DNA of 64,000 nucleotides, from the NCBI GenBank assembly GCA_001801685.1, contig MGYJ01000090.1, positions 1-64,000 on the forward strand, given 5' to 3'. The notes under the pieces are model-generated. The model saw only the letters and a program-made list of their open reading frames with translations, searched no databases and was not told the DNA's origin. This stretch comes from Gammaproteobacteria bacterium RIFCSPHIGHO2_12_FULL_63_22 (GTDB lineage Bacteria > Pseudomonadota > Gammaproteobacteria > Xanthomonadales > Xanthomonadaceae). Position numbers and translations under genes: made by a program. Below are positions 25,574 to 34,065 of the stretch, piece by piece (the stretch's first letter is position 1; each line of letters opens with the position of its first letter).

Positions 25574-26455
25574 ATGTCGATCGCGGACTGGTTTCAGACG
25601 TTCTGCCGGAAGTTGCAGGTCTCCAACGGAGCGGCGATTTCCAGGCGCTACCAGAACATCACGCAACGGCTGAACACGGATTTCTGGAGCACGACTTCCG
25701 AGACGGCGCACAGCCTCTATGTCGGTTCTTATGGCCGCAACACCGCCATTGACGGCTTCAGCGACCTGGACATGATTTTCCATCTTCCGTCCTCGTTGTA
25801 CGAAAAGTACGACAAGTACACCGTTAACGGTCAATCCGCCTTGCTGCAGGCAGTCAAGACGTCGATCGAAAGAACCTACTCGACCACCAGTATTCGAGCC
25901 GATGGGCAAGTCATCGTCGTGCCGTTCACGGATGGAATGTACTTCGAGGTCGTGCCTGGATTCGACAACGTCGGTGGCACCTTCACCTATCCCGACGCCA
26001 ACAACGGAGGGGTGTGGCGCACCACCGATCCCAAACCCGAGATCAAGGCTATTCGGGACCGGAACGGGGAAACGAATGGCAACCTGGTTTGGCTATGTCG
26101 AATGGCCCGGCAGTGGAAGCAGGAATGGTCGGTACCGATTGGCGGATTGCTCATCGACACCCTGGCCTATCAGTTCATCGAGAGCTGGGCTTACAAGGAC
26201 AAGTCGTTCTTCTACTACGACTATCTGTGCCGCGACTTCTTTGCCTGGCTGGCCAACCAGAGCCTGGAGCAGGAGTACTGGCGCGCACCAGGAAGCGGTC
26301 AGCGCGTGCACGGAAAAGGTCTGTTCCAACACAAGGCAAAGCGCTGTTACAACCTTGCCCTCGAAGCCATCGCCCACGAAACAGCGAAACCATCGCGGGA
26401 ATGGTCGGCCAAGCAAAAGTGGCGCGAAATATTCGGAACCACCTTTCCAGATTGA
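25574..26455 (+). CDS. Second CD-NTase (SMODS), catalytic core only
   Basis: A 293-residue paralogue collinear with the first enzyme: GSYG at 51-54, Asp64 and Asp66 in DLD, Glu125 in YFEVVPGF, then NNGGVWRTTDPKPE. All catalytic residues are present, so it should be active. It ends at KWREIFGTTFPD and lacks the AGS-C tail. It begins 82 bp after the first CD-NTase, with AAGGCAG before ATG 25574, and no effector gene follows on the strand. It may make a different nucleotide, form a heterodimer with the first enzyme, or be left from a second system. Confidence 0.88.
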   Translation: MSIADWFQTFCRKLQVSNGAAISRRYQNITQRLNTDFWSTTSETAHSLYVGSYGRNTAIDGFSDLDMIFHLPSSLYEKYDKYTVNGQSALLQAVKTSIERTYSTTSIRADGQVIVVPFTDGMYFEVVPGFDNVGGTFTYPDANNGGVWRTTDPKPEIKAIRDRNGETNGNLVWLCRMARQWKQEWSVPIGGLLIDTLAYQFIESWAYKDKSFFYYDYLCRDFFAWLANQSLEQEYWRAPGSGQRVHGKGLFQHKAKRCYNLALEAIAHETAKPSREWSAKQKWREIFGTTFPD

Positions 26456-26558
26456 GGACGGCCTCGTAGGGACAGGCCAGCACGCGATGCGCATCGAACA
26501 GGAGCTACAGCCGCTGACGCTGCCCGGCTGACGAGATCCCGATCTGAAAGCGGATCGC

Positions 26559-26729
26559 TCAGTGCAGACGACCGCAGGGGCGGTCCGTCGCATCCGTGGT
26601 GTGAAACCGATAGTCGATGACCATGCGCGTGTATGGATTGATCCTGACCTCCATCCACACGCACAGTTCGCGGCCGGCGTCGTCGAACACCGGCTGGGGC
26701 AGGGCAGTCACATACCGCTCGACGTCCAT
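26559..26729 (-). CDS. Small conserved-looking protein, unknown
   Basis: A 56-residue frame starting MDVERYVTALPQPVFDDAG and containing MEVRINPYTRMVIDYRFH. Its composition and alternating hydrophobic pattern look like a real small beta-rich protein rather than a shadow frame. The frame continues upstream to 26780. It lies 109 bp after the end of the four-gene operon on the same strand and converges with the second CD-NTase. No family recognised. Confidence 0.4.
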   Translation of the reverse strand: MDVERYVTALPQPVFDDAGRELCVWMEVRINPYTRMVIDYRFHTTDATDRPCGRLH

Positions 26730-26838
26730 GGGACATGCTAAACCTTCGCTACACGGCTTGGCACGGTTTGCTCCAATCAATTTGGCCGCAAATAGTTCGG
26801 GCCCACGCCGGAGAGCAAACGCCCGCGTGCGTCCTGCG

Positions 26839-27861
26839 TCAAATCGATTGAACCTTCGATGCCTTCGGATCGACCGGCGGCAGCCCCAGCCGGGTACGCA
26901 GCACCAGCTTCAGCGCTTGCATCGCGGTTTCATTCGCGCTGGCCAGCTCCTCGGTCTTTACGCCCGTATGAACCAGCTTGCCGCGAAGGTCGTAGGCCGC
27001 CACCACTTGCTTCGCGAAATGCTCACGTTCCGGCTCCTTCAGGCTTGGCTGGTCCAGGATCAACTGGCGGATGCGCCGGCGAATCGAATGCTCCTTGCGA
27101 AAGTCCAGCTCTCGATGCAACGACTGCAGCGCATCACGCGCATCAGCATCCGCCTCGGTGGCCAGTTGCCCGTCAACATCGGCTTGCAGCTTCTCCAGGA
27201 GTTTCACGGCCGCCGTGTGCTTGGACGTACGCGGGGCCAGCACCTCGAGCGCGATCATTCGTGTCAGGAAGCACGCCCGCGGCGCAGTTTCGTAAAAGCT
27301 GCCCAAGTACAGTTCGATGGCAACAGCCAAGTCCGTTTCATCCGCGTTGGCCGGCAGCACGGCGCCGTCAATGCCCTTGATCAGCGCCGGTGCGATGGTT
27401 TGCCACCCGAGCATCACTTTCCCGGTGAGGTATCCAGAGATGGCTTTCACCTTCTGGCCGCGAGGGTAAACGCAGTAGCCTGGCTCTTGCGTGAACCCCT
27501 TGGTGATCGTCTGCAGTTTCAACTCGGGAAGAAATGCAATCTGGTGCTCCAAGGCCAAGTTCCACAGTCCGGCCAGCAGCCGCGGCAGGAACGCGAGCGC
27601 GTCCTCGGGCGAGGGGAAGTCCCCCGCCTCGACGACCAAATGGCCGACCGAGTCACTCAGGGTGATTTCGCGGCTTGCGGCAGTGAAGCGGGGCTCGTCG
27701 CGCAGATTGAAAATCGGCTCGGCCACGCGCGTTGCCACGGACACGCGCAGCACGAACGATTCCGCCGAGGCGGCCGCGCTCAGTGAAGGCGAGCGACGTC
27801 GCCTGGGTGCCGTGGCCAGGCGAGCGGGACGTCGAGCCAACTGCAGCCGGCGGCGCGTCAT
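26839..27861 (-). CDS. HEPN-like (Apea-type) protein, fourth gene of unknown operon
   Basis: A 340-residue protein whose helical C-terminus contains YDLRGKLVHTG, an R-x4-H pair (Arg293, His298) as in HEPN ribonucleases and Apea-like domains. The middle is helical (LDFRKEHSIRRRIRQLILDQ), and the N-terminal 40 residues are Arg/Ala/Ser-rich and poorly ordered. ATG 27861 overlaps the preceding stop as ATGA, so it is translationally coupled to the 450-residue protein. If active it would cut RNA; in a defence operon such a protein is often the toxic effector. The fold call rests on one motif. Confidence 0.55.
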   Translation of the reverse strand: MTRRRLQLARRPARLATAPRRRRSPSLSAAASAESFVLRVSVATRVAEPIFNLRDEPRFTAASREITLSDSVGHLVVEAGDFPSPEDALAFLPRLLAGLWNLALEHQIAFLPELKLQTITKGFTQEPGYCVYPRGQKVKAISGYLTGKVMLGWQTIAPALIKGIDGAVLPANADETDLAVAIELYLGSFYETAPRACFLTRMIALEVLAPRTSKHTAAVKLLEKLQADVDGQLATEADADARDALQSLHRELDFRKEHSIRRRIRQLILDQPSLKEPEREHFAKQVVAAYDLRGKLVHTGVKTEELASANETAMQALKLVLRTRLGLPPVDPKASKVQSI

Positions 27862-29210
27862 GCCGGTGGCCTACGAAAGTCCGCCGTCGCCGGATCGACA
27901 TCGGCAAAGCCGAATTCGAGCCAGTCATCGTCTTCATCGCCACCGGGCAACACCGAGGCCGACGTCAGCAACTGGCCGCGCTCCAGCGCCCGCGCGAAGG
28001 GATTGGGCTCGGAGCGCTCAGATTCCGGATGCCATCCGTAAATTCGCTGGAACTCTTCGGCCGAAATCCGTCCTGCCAGGAGGTCAAGCACGACACGCGC
28101 GGAAAGACTCACGGATTTGTGGTTCATGCGGATTCCTAAAGTGCCCGTGCCCGTGCCCGGAGCGGGGAGCGAGGCGCGCAGCGAAGCGTTGTGGGGGTCG
28201 AGCACGGGAACGGGCAGATGGGCGAGGGCCCGTTCCAGGTACTGGCGAAGCGCGGCACCGGCTTCGACGGTCCGTCGTGTTCCGGGCTGTGCGGGAGCGC
28301 CTGCGATCCGCGCTCGCAGCTCGTGGCGACGATCGTGTGGATCCAGCGGATTGAGGCGCTCAGGGCTGACGATCAGCACCAGGTCGATGGCGGAGGACTT
28401 GCGCAGGAACTGGCCGACGATCTCCTCGGCCGACATCGAGGTGGACAGCTGCGAGCGCTGCATCGCCTGGCACCCCGCATCGCACAAGATCACCACGCGC
28501 AAGGAATCTGGAGGCGCGCCGCTAAGCTGTTTTTCCTTCTTGCTCAGCTGAGTGTAAATTGGGTTGCGGATGGGCGAAGTGAATGAGGTGTACGCGGCGT
28601 GCCCGCCGCCACCGAATTGCTGCCGCATGTCGTAGGAAATCGTGACGTCGGCGTCGTCGACACGGATTTCCAACTTGCCGGTCGCGTCGCCCGTTCGGGC
28701 CAGGGCTCGCAGAAAGGGCACGACGTGCTGTTTGAGGAAGCCTTGGAGTTCAGCCCGCGACGGGAGCTTTAGCACCGTGCGGGTCTTGGGGTATTCGCCT
28801 TCGATCCGGTGGCCGACCTGGTACTTGAAGTGGTTCGGATTCAGCTTGGCGACGCGGGCGAGCCGGACCAGTTCGTTCCAAAATTGCTGAATCGGGTTGG
28901 TCTCGTGCAGGCCCCGGTCCGACGCGCAGGTAATGTCGCCGACCACATTCACGACCCCGCCCGCTATAGGCAGGCTAAAGCTGAAATCCGGGCTCTTGCC
29001 GGTGACCAAGGGCCGTTCGTGGTCGAACGGTCCGACTTGACCCAGCGCATGCAGCCACACCGCTTCCCACATGGCGGGCAACCGCCCGGTGCCGGATTGA
29101 TTTAGCCGGCCCAGCAGGTCATCCAATGCCTTCGCGCTAAGCTGCGCCGACAAGGCGTCCAGCCGTTGCTGCAGCGCTCGCCGGGAAAAGATGAGCAGCT
29201 TCACTCGCAT
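27858..29210 (-). CDS. Unknown 450-residue protein with nuclease-like motif series
   Basis: I recognise no family. Near the N-terminus it has WE (48-49), LHA (53-55), SPDF (73-76) and GDIT (91-94). The same series appears in the upstream protein at 29953-30996 and resembles the E...PD...(D/E)x(K/T) layout of restriction-endonuclease-like folds. Later parts include YDMRQQFGGGGHAAYTSF, VVILCDAGCQAM (a Rossmann-like strand) and an Asp/Glu-rich end. Start ATG 29210. It is 72 bp after the IEFK protein and overlaps the HEPN-like gene by four bases. Probably one part of a multi-gene defence system. Confidence 0.6.
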   Translation of the reverse strand: MRVKLLIFSRRALQQRLDALSAQLSAKALDDLLGRLNQSGTGRLPAMWEAVWLHALGQVGPFDHERPLVTGKSPDFSFSLPIAGGVVNVVGDITCASDRGLHETNPIQQFWNELVRLARVAKLNPNHFKYQVGHRIEGEYPKTRTVLKLPSRAELQGFLKQHVVPFLRALARTGDATGKLEIRVDDADVTISYDMRQQFGGGGHAAYTSFTSPIRNPIYTQLSKKEKQLSGAPPDSLRVVILCDAGCQAMQRSQLSTSMSAEEIVGQFLRKSSAIDLVLIVSPERLNPLDPHDRRHELRARIAGAPAQPGTRRTVEAGAALRQYLERALAHLPVPVLDPHNASLRASLPAPGTGTGTLGIRMNHKSVSLSARVVLDLLAGRISAEEFQRIYGWHPESERSEPNPFARALERGQLLTSASVLPGGDEDDDWLEFGFADVDPATADFRRPPA

Positions 29211-29282
29211 GCCGGCTCGGCTGACTCCGTCGCGCGAAGGACGGGCACGCGCGGTGGCGGGGTGGACACGGTAGCCATGGGT

Positions 29283-29873
29283 TCAGCGCTTGAAACCTGG
29301 ACGAGGCACGGGCTTAGGTTCACTGGGCAGCTGCTGCGCCTGCATCAGGTGGGGGAACAAGGCTCTGGCGTAGGCCTTCAAACTTATGACGTGCACGATC
29401 TTATTGGACGTATTCAGCCCCAGCACCGTGGCGTAGTCCGAGAGAGCGATCGCCCCTGATCCTCGCTTGTGCCTCTTTCGAAGCGCCAGCAGCTGCAGCA
29501 GATACTTCGAAAAAGGCTTCGGCGGCAAGCCCAGGGGTAGGGATTCAGAGATATTCACTGGGTGTCTGGCGAAATATCGGCGCGCCTTCAGGTCAAAGCC
29601 ATTCGTGGATGTCTCACCGTAGACCAGCAGGTGGTGCTCGTCCGAGCCCTTCAGCAGCTCTTCGGCCTGTTCGTAGCGGACAAATTTCTTCATCTCCGAA
29701 TCCAGTTTCGACTCCTCCGCCTTGAACTCGATGAGCAGCAAACCGGACAGGTGGCCGAAAATGGCGTCGCCCGCGATTTCATGCGTGCCTGCCAGGGGCG
29801 CGCCGAAGTCGGCTAGGTTGTTTCTGACGACCCTGGCGACAAACGCGTATTCGACCGTCTTTTCCCACATCAT
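29283..29873 (-). CDS. PD-(D/E)xK-like nuclease domain protein
   Basis: A 196-residue protein. WEKTVEYAF at the start is followed by GDA (Asp36) and LLIEFK (Glu49, Lys51), the D...ExK spacing of the PD-(D/E)xK nuclease fold. HHLLVYGET could be the next core strand. The C-terminal half is basic and helical (YLLQLLALRKRHKRG). AAAGGAG precedes ATG 29873; ATG 29870 is the alternative. It lies between two other proteins with related motif series, 79 bp after the first. A DNA- or RNA-cutting role is inferred, not proven. Confidence 0.6.
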   Translation of the reverse strand: MMWEKTVEYAFVARVVRNNLADFGAPLAGTHEIAGDAIFGHLSGLLLIEFKAEESKLDSEMKKFVRYEQAEELLKGSDEHHLLVYGETSTNGFDLKARRYFARHPVNISESLPLGLPPKPFSKYLLQLLALRKRHKRGSGAIALSDYATVLGLNTSNKIVHVISLKAYARALFPHLMQAQQLPSEPKPVPRPGFKR

Positions 29874-29952
29874 TGGGCTTGCTCCTTTTCGATACAGCCA
29901 CGAGCACCATGGCCTGGCCGCGCGATCCCGCAGCCGCCAAGTCCGACTCGCA

Positions 29953-30996
29953 TTACCCGCGCCCCTGGGCACGATCGACTTCGTCTCTCGACGAGAGCGT
30001 AATCAGCGAGCGCATTAGCAAGAAATCATCCGGCCCGACCTCTTCCACCGTGCCATCGCCGCGCACGAGAAACTGCGCCAGTCGTTCGTGGGCAAACACC
30101 TCTGGGGTCAACGGATGCGCGGCGAACGGGTTGTGGAGCACGTACAGCCCGTCGAGCAGGTGCTCGACATACACTGACTTCGGGGTCTTGCGGATCTGCG
30201 GAATCAATTCCGAGGAGGAAGGGTGCAAGGTGGTGAACCAGATGCCCTTGTCGGGCGCATCGGCCAAGGCGCGCAGCTTGCCCCAGGTCGCCAATGGACC
30301 GTAGATCACGGCCGAGACTTCTGCGTAATCGGGGTTCGTGAAGAAGCCCACCGGCACGTCGGCGGTCGCGTGCTTGGGAACTGCGTCGATGTCGTAGTTC
30401 ACCACGGCGTCCGTCTGGCCGGCGATCGTCGCCTCCTCGTCGAAATACACCCCGTACAGCGCGGCAATGATCGGGCGGTTGGCCGCCAGATGGGCCTGGG
30501 GGCGATCGAAGGGCGCGATGGCGATGACGAAAGGACGCTCCTTGGCCTGCGGCAAGGTCGCGTAGTACTCCCGATAACGTTTGGCCTTGGCGGTGAAGCT
30601 GTTGCACAGGCGCACGATCGCCTGGCGGTTGAACTCGTTCAGATCCCCGGGCAGTTGCGGTGGATCGGCCCCAAAGGCCAGCGCACCGCCTTGGGCCGGG
30701 CTGGCGATGGTCGCCTCCAGCACCAGCGGCGTGGGTGCGGTGACCACGAAATCCGGTGAGGCGAACGCACCATCCACGGTCAGGCCCAGCGCCTTGAGGG
30801 TCGCATGCAGGTACAGCTCCCAGAAGCTGGACTCAAAGGTCGTCTGGAACTCCTGCACGAACTTGCCGTCCCGGTCTTGGAAGCCGGTTGCCCATTCGGT
30901 GAGGACGGCGCGCTCGGGGGTGTTGTCGGTCGCCAGCAACATCCGGAAGATCGGATGCTGGCGCTCGGCGGGCACGATGGGAGTGAAAAGGTCCAC
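29953..30996 (-). CDS. Unknown protein with nuclease-like motif series, first gene of operon
   Basis: With GTG 30996 as start the product is 347 residues (MDLFTPIVPAERQHP). A TTG at 31029 is an alternative and neither has a strong ribosome site, so the start is uncertain. FE (54-55), WE (59-60), LHA (63-65), SPDF (80-83) and LEAT (93-96) form the same series as in the 450-residue protein downstream. FVIAIAPFDRP and VSAVIYGPL are probable core strands. No family recognised. It heads the four-gene operon, 195 bp after the cyclodeaminase-like gene. Confidence 0.6.
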   Translation of the reverse strand: MDLFTPIVPAERQHPIFRMLLATDNTPERAVLTEWATGFQDRDGKFVQEFQTTFESSFWELYLHATLKALGLTVDGAFASPDFVVTAPTPLVLEATIASPAQGGALAFGADPPQLPGDLNEFNRQAIVRLCNSFTAKAKRYREYYATLPQAKERPFVIAIAPFDRPQAHLAANRPIIAALYGVYFDEEATIAGQTDAVVNYDIDAVPKHATADVPVGFFTNPDYAEVSAVIYGPLATWGKLRALADAPDKGIWFTTLHPSSSELIPQIRKTPKSVYVEHLLDGLYVLHNPFAAHPLTPEVFAHERLAQFLVRGDGTVEEVGPDDFLLMRSLITLSSRDEVDRAQGRG

Positions 30997-31223
30997 GAAC
31001 GGGCGCCTGTAGGAAGTCGTTCTAATCAACGTGGGGACCGCGGCGCGGGCGGACAAGGGCGCGCTACCCCTCGATGATGGCCGCCAGGCCGGGCGCACCC
31101 TGACCCTTGAACGCGGCGATGTTCGCCGAGGAATGGATACCCATCGCGTGATCGACTTGCTGCACTCGGAAAGCTGGGCCGTCGGGTATCCTACCGGTGC
31201 GCGGCCGGGGCAAGGGCCCGCGA

Positions 31224-31910
31224 TTAGGGTTCGCCGCCGACGGCGGGCTGCTCCCGGGCGATCGCTTCGTTTTGTAGCCGCACGATGCGCTCGAGCAGCC
31301 CCGCCTGCAGGTGTTGCGCGCGCAGAGACAGTTCGTCGGCCTTCTTTCGCGTCTGGACCGCCCACTCACTGCCCTTGAAGCTGGTCAGGTTGAGGTAAAC
31401 GATCGAGATGGCGCCGGTGGCGCCGGCCAGGGCGGCACTGATCGCCACGCCCGAGTCGCCGCGGGCGGCCTTGAACCCCAGGTCGAACACCAGCATGGCG
31501 CGATCGGCCAGATGCAGGCAGGTTTCGGCGATGCGGATCGGAATCTCGGTGGCGGTGCGCAACTCATGCAGTGCCTGTTCGGCCAGGTGGCGTTTTTTGA
31601 CCTTATCCTTTTCGTTGTTGCGCTGGTTGCGAAGGGTAATGACGCGATCAAACTGGTCGGAGTCTTCCTGCACGGTCGCCAGCAAGAACGGCTCGACGTC
31701 ATCTAGGATGTCCTGGTTGGCCAGGGTGAGCTGCGCTTCGACGCCTTGGTATTGGTCACGCCCAGCCGACAAAGTGACCACCGTCTGGATGAGCTTGCAG
31801 GCGACCAGCCCAAGCAAGGCGGCGGCACTGCCGGAGCCTGGCTTGTGACCGCCCGCTCCCAGCTTGGTCAGCAACTGGTCGGTTGGCAGCTTGATCAGTT
31901 CTTGTGGCAT
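31224..31910 (-). CDS. Cyclodeaminase/cyclohydrolase-family protein
   Basis: A 228-residue all-helical protein. KPGSGSAAALLGLVACKL is the glycine-rich N-terminal signature of the formiminotransferase-cyclodeaminase and methenyl-THF cyclohydrolase family, and ATEIPIRIAETC matches its second conserved segment. Such enzymes process one-carbon folates. No folate or histidine-degradation gene is nearby, and its place ahead of a nuclease-like operon is odd. Start ATG 31910. Either a cargo metabolic gene or a family member reused in a conflict system. Confidence 0.75.
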   Translation of the reverse strand: MPQELIKLPTDQLLTKLGAGGHKPGSGSAAALLGLVACKLIQTVVTLSAGRDQYQGVEAQLTLANQDILDDVEPFLLATVQEDSDQFDRVITLRNQRNNEKDKVKKRHLAEQALHELRTATEIPIRIAETCLHLADRAMLVFDLGFKAARGDSGVAISAALAGATGAISIVYLNLTSFKGSEWAVQTRKKADELSLRAQHLQAGLLERIVRLQNEAIAREQPAVGGEP

Positions 31911-32004
31911 AGGCGACCCCGGGCGAGGAGCCAACGCTACCGCAGCCGGACCGCTGTTGCCGACAATCCGTTCGCGGACGTAAATAATTCACACCTCGCG
32001 GCGG

Positions 32005-32361
32005 CTATTTCTTGGTCACGTCATCCCCAGCCTCGGGCAGTGCCGACGTCATGCTTGTGGTGAATTTCTTGTCGAAGTGGTTCAGGAAGGTTTCCATCAG
32101 ATGCCCGTGGTAGTAACCGTATACGGGCACCGTCACCGACTTGTCCTTGGGCCGAATGATGTTGAACGTCAGTCGATCCTTGCCGACGCTCGGCTTGAAG
32201 TAGGCCTTTGACTTCCAATCAGCCGCCTTGTGGGTGTAGTGCTTGCCGTCCTCCAGTTTCTCCCAGGTCGTGATCTTGCCTTCGGCTTCGGTCTGGTGGA
32301 TGCGCGCGTCGAACTCCTTGAGCAGGCTGGCGGGATCGGGTGTGAGGAAGTGAATGGCCAT
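32005..32361 (-). CDS. Small hypothetical protein
   Basis: A 118-residue soluble protein, MAIHFLTPDPASLLKEFD at the start and rich in Lys and aromatic residues, with LTFNIIRPKDKSVTVPVYGYYHGHLMETF in the middle. It reads like a compact alpha/beta protein with no signal or membrane helix. No family recognised. It stands alone, 94 bp upstream of the cyclodeaminase-like gene on the same strand. Confidence 0.6.
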   Translation of the reverse strand: MAIHFLTPDPASLLKEFDARIHQTEAEGKITTWEKLEDGKHYTHKAADWKSKAYFKPSVGKDRLTFNIIRPKDKSVTVPVYGYYHGHLMETFLNHFDKKFTTSMTSALPEAGDDVTKK

Positions 32362-32698
32362 CGTTGCTTGTCCTAGTCACTGATTTGAGGGGTGGAGTGA
32401 CCTGCATGTATGCGCGCGCAAACGAATTCAAGCCCCGCGCGAGGAGGGATGGACGCCTAGCTGGCCACGGACATGGGTGGGCCCCTGAAGGGGACTGCGC
32501 CGGTATGAATCGCACGCTGGCTGGGCTATCGGGTGCGGCCCGAGGCCGTCCAGGCTGCCTGGGCGGGGGCGCTAGTGGGCATTGCGCGGGCGTTGCAAGC
32601 ACTGGCCAACGCGGTGCAGCCGGAGATCGTCAGGCGCGACAGGAGGTCACGCAGGTCAGGTGGCAATCGTCAATCGAAAGGCGTCTGGGGCCGAGACT
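32362..32698. other. 337-bp stretch without a supported gene
   Basis: The segment between the small hypothetical gene and tcmP holds short open frames with Arg/Pro/Ala-rich products that look like shadows of high-GC DNA. GCCCCTGAAGGGG near 32480 forms a small hairpin without a T-run. I see no RNA gene, repeat or promoter that I could defend. Confidence 0.5.
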
Positions 32699-33982
32699 CT
32701 ATCCGGCGTTGAACAGCTTTGTCTGCCGGCTGGTCGTAAGCCGATCACCATCGGTCAGCGTCGAGGACTTCAGGCGGCGCGCGCCTTCGGGCGAGAACGC
32801 ATCGATCTCCTTGAGCTCGATCAGGCGCCCCAAGGCATCCTTGTACTTGCTGCTGTCGGCCGGCGAGGTGTTGCAGGTGGTGGAGAACAGCTCGCCGAAG
32901 GTCAGGCCCACGTCGTGCGCGTGGATGCGCCGCGGCAGCTGTTCCATCAGCGCCTTGACGCTCGCCTCCCCGGCGGGATCGTCGAAGCCGAAGGGCAGGG
33001 CGCTCTGGCCGAGGAAACCGTCATCCTTGCGTGTCTGGTAGCCCAGGACCGCGCCCTGGAACATGTCGATGCCGGCGCCGCCGTAGTGCAGGAAATCGTT
33101 GTTGCTGCGCCAGTGCACGCCGGTCATGACGTCGCGAGCCCGCGGATGCTGCGACAGGTGCACCAGCCAGTAGTCGCCGTGACCGGTCGTGCGGATGAAG
33201 AAGACCGTGTAGAACTGCGCGCCGGTCGCATCGATCAGGCTGCGGTACAGGCTACTCTGGATGAACAGGCGGAACTCGGGCTCGCTGGCCTTGATCTCGC
33301 GCACTGAGCGACCCTGGAAGACATTGGGGATGCCCATGGCCTGCAGGGTCTTGCGCGACTGCGGGGTGTCGCTGACGAAGTTGATGAAGGAGTCCACCGC
33401 GAAGGTCAGGATGACCTCCGAACGCGGCAACTCGCTCAGGATGTTGCGGATCAGCGGCAGCGGCACGTCCTTGTAGCCGTACTGATCGAGCAGGAAGAGC
33501 GAGCGACCACTGCGCGGGCTCTTGCCCTTGATGAACTGGATGATCGACTGGGCGTGATCTTCGAAGCCGCCCGGGTGCAGGTGAATGTCGGCCCCGAACC
33601 GATCGCCGAAGCCTTCTGCGCGCAGCGTCTTCTGCAGGGATGCGAAGCCGTCGCGGTTCTTCTCCACAAAGATGTAGTCCACCAGCATCTTCAGCGGCTT
33701 GGTGCGCGCCAGGCCCATCAGCGCTTCGGCTTCGCGCACGGTGTTGAGGAACGCGAAGGGGGAGCCGAGCACGCGCTCGCCGGTGTCCTCGTGACTGTAG
33801 ACGCCGCCGCCGGCGAAGCCGTCAACCAGCGTGACGCGCATGGCGTCCTGGTGCGGCGAGCTGACCAGCGTCTGCAGGTACTCGAGCAGGTAGGCCTTGA
33901 GGACCTCGTGCTTGGCCACGCTGTGCTGGGCGATTTGCGCGGGGGCGCCGTCGGCCTTCCACTCGTAGGCTTTCTTGACCAC
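32699..33982 (-). CDS. tcmP: Three-Cys-motif partner protein TcmP
   Basis: A 427-residue protein with VTLVDGFAGGGVY near the start, YIFVEKNRDGFASLQ, SLFLLDQYGYKDVPLP and VILTFAVDSFINF. These are the conserved segments of TcmP proteins, whose fold resembles methyltransferases. It is always found beside a three-Cys-motif protein, and here the DUF5131 gene lies 83 bp upstream on the same strand. Joint function unknown; the pair travels on mobile DNA and has been suspected of a defence role. Start ATG 33982. Confidence 0.85.
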   Translation of the reverse strand: MVKKAYEWKADGAPAQIAQHSVAKHEVLKAYLLEYLQTLVSSPHQDAMRVTLVDGFAGGGVYSHEDTGERVLGSPFAFLNTVREAEALMGLARTKPLKMLVDYIFVEKNRDGFASLQKTLRAEGFGDRFGADIHLHPGGFEDHAQSIIQFIKGKSPRSGRSLFLLDQYGYKDVPLPLIRNILSELPRSEVILTFAVDSFINFVSDTPQSRKTLQAMGIPNVFQGRSVREIKASEPEFRLFIQSSLYRSLIDATGAQFYTVFFIRTTGHGDYWLVHLSQHPRARDVMTGVHWRSNNDFLHYGGAGIDMFQGAVLGYQTRKDDGFLGQSALPFGFDDPAGEASVKALMEQLPRRIHAHDVGLTFGELFSTTCNTSPADSSKYKDALGRLIELKEIDAFSPEGARRLKSSTLTDGDRLTTSRQTKLFNAG

Positions 33983-34065
33983 CGACCGTCCTGTTCCCCG
34001 GAATCTGGCTTGAGCTTACGCGCCCGGGCGGGAAATCGGGAAAAGCCGGCGTTTTGGCTCGGCCC

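Noticed and set aside
23470-25575. 701-codon open frame on the minus strand opposite the SLATT and CD-NTase genes
   Set aside because: It is a shadow of the CBASS genes: Arg/Pro/His-rich, no domains, and covered by two well-supported plus-strand genes.
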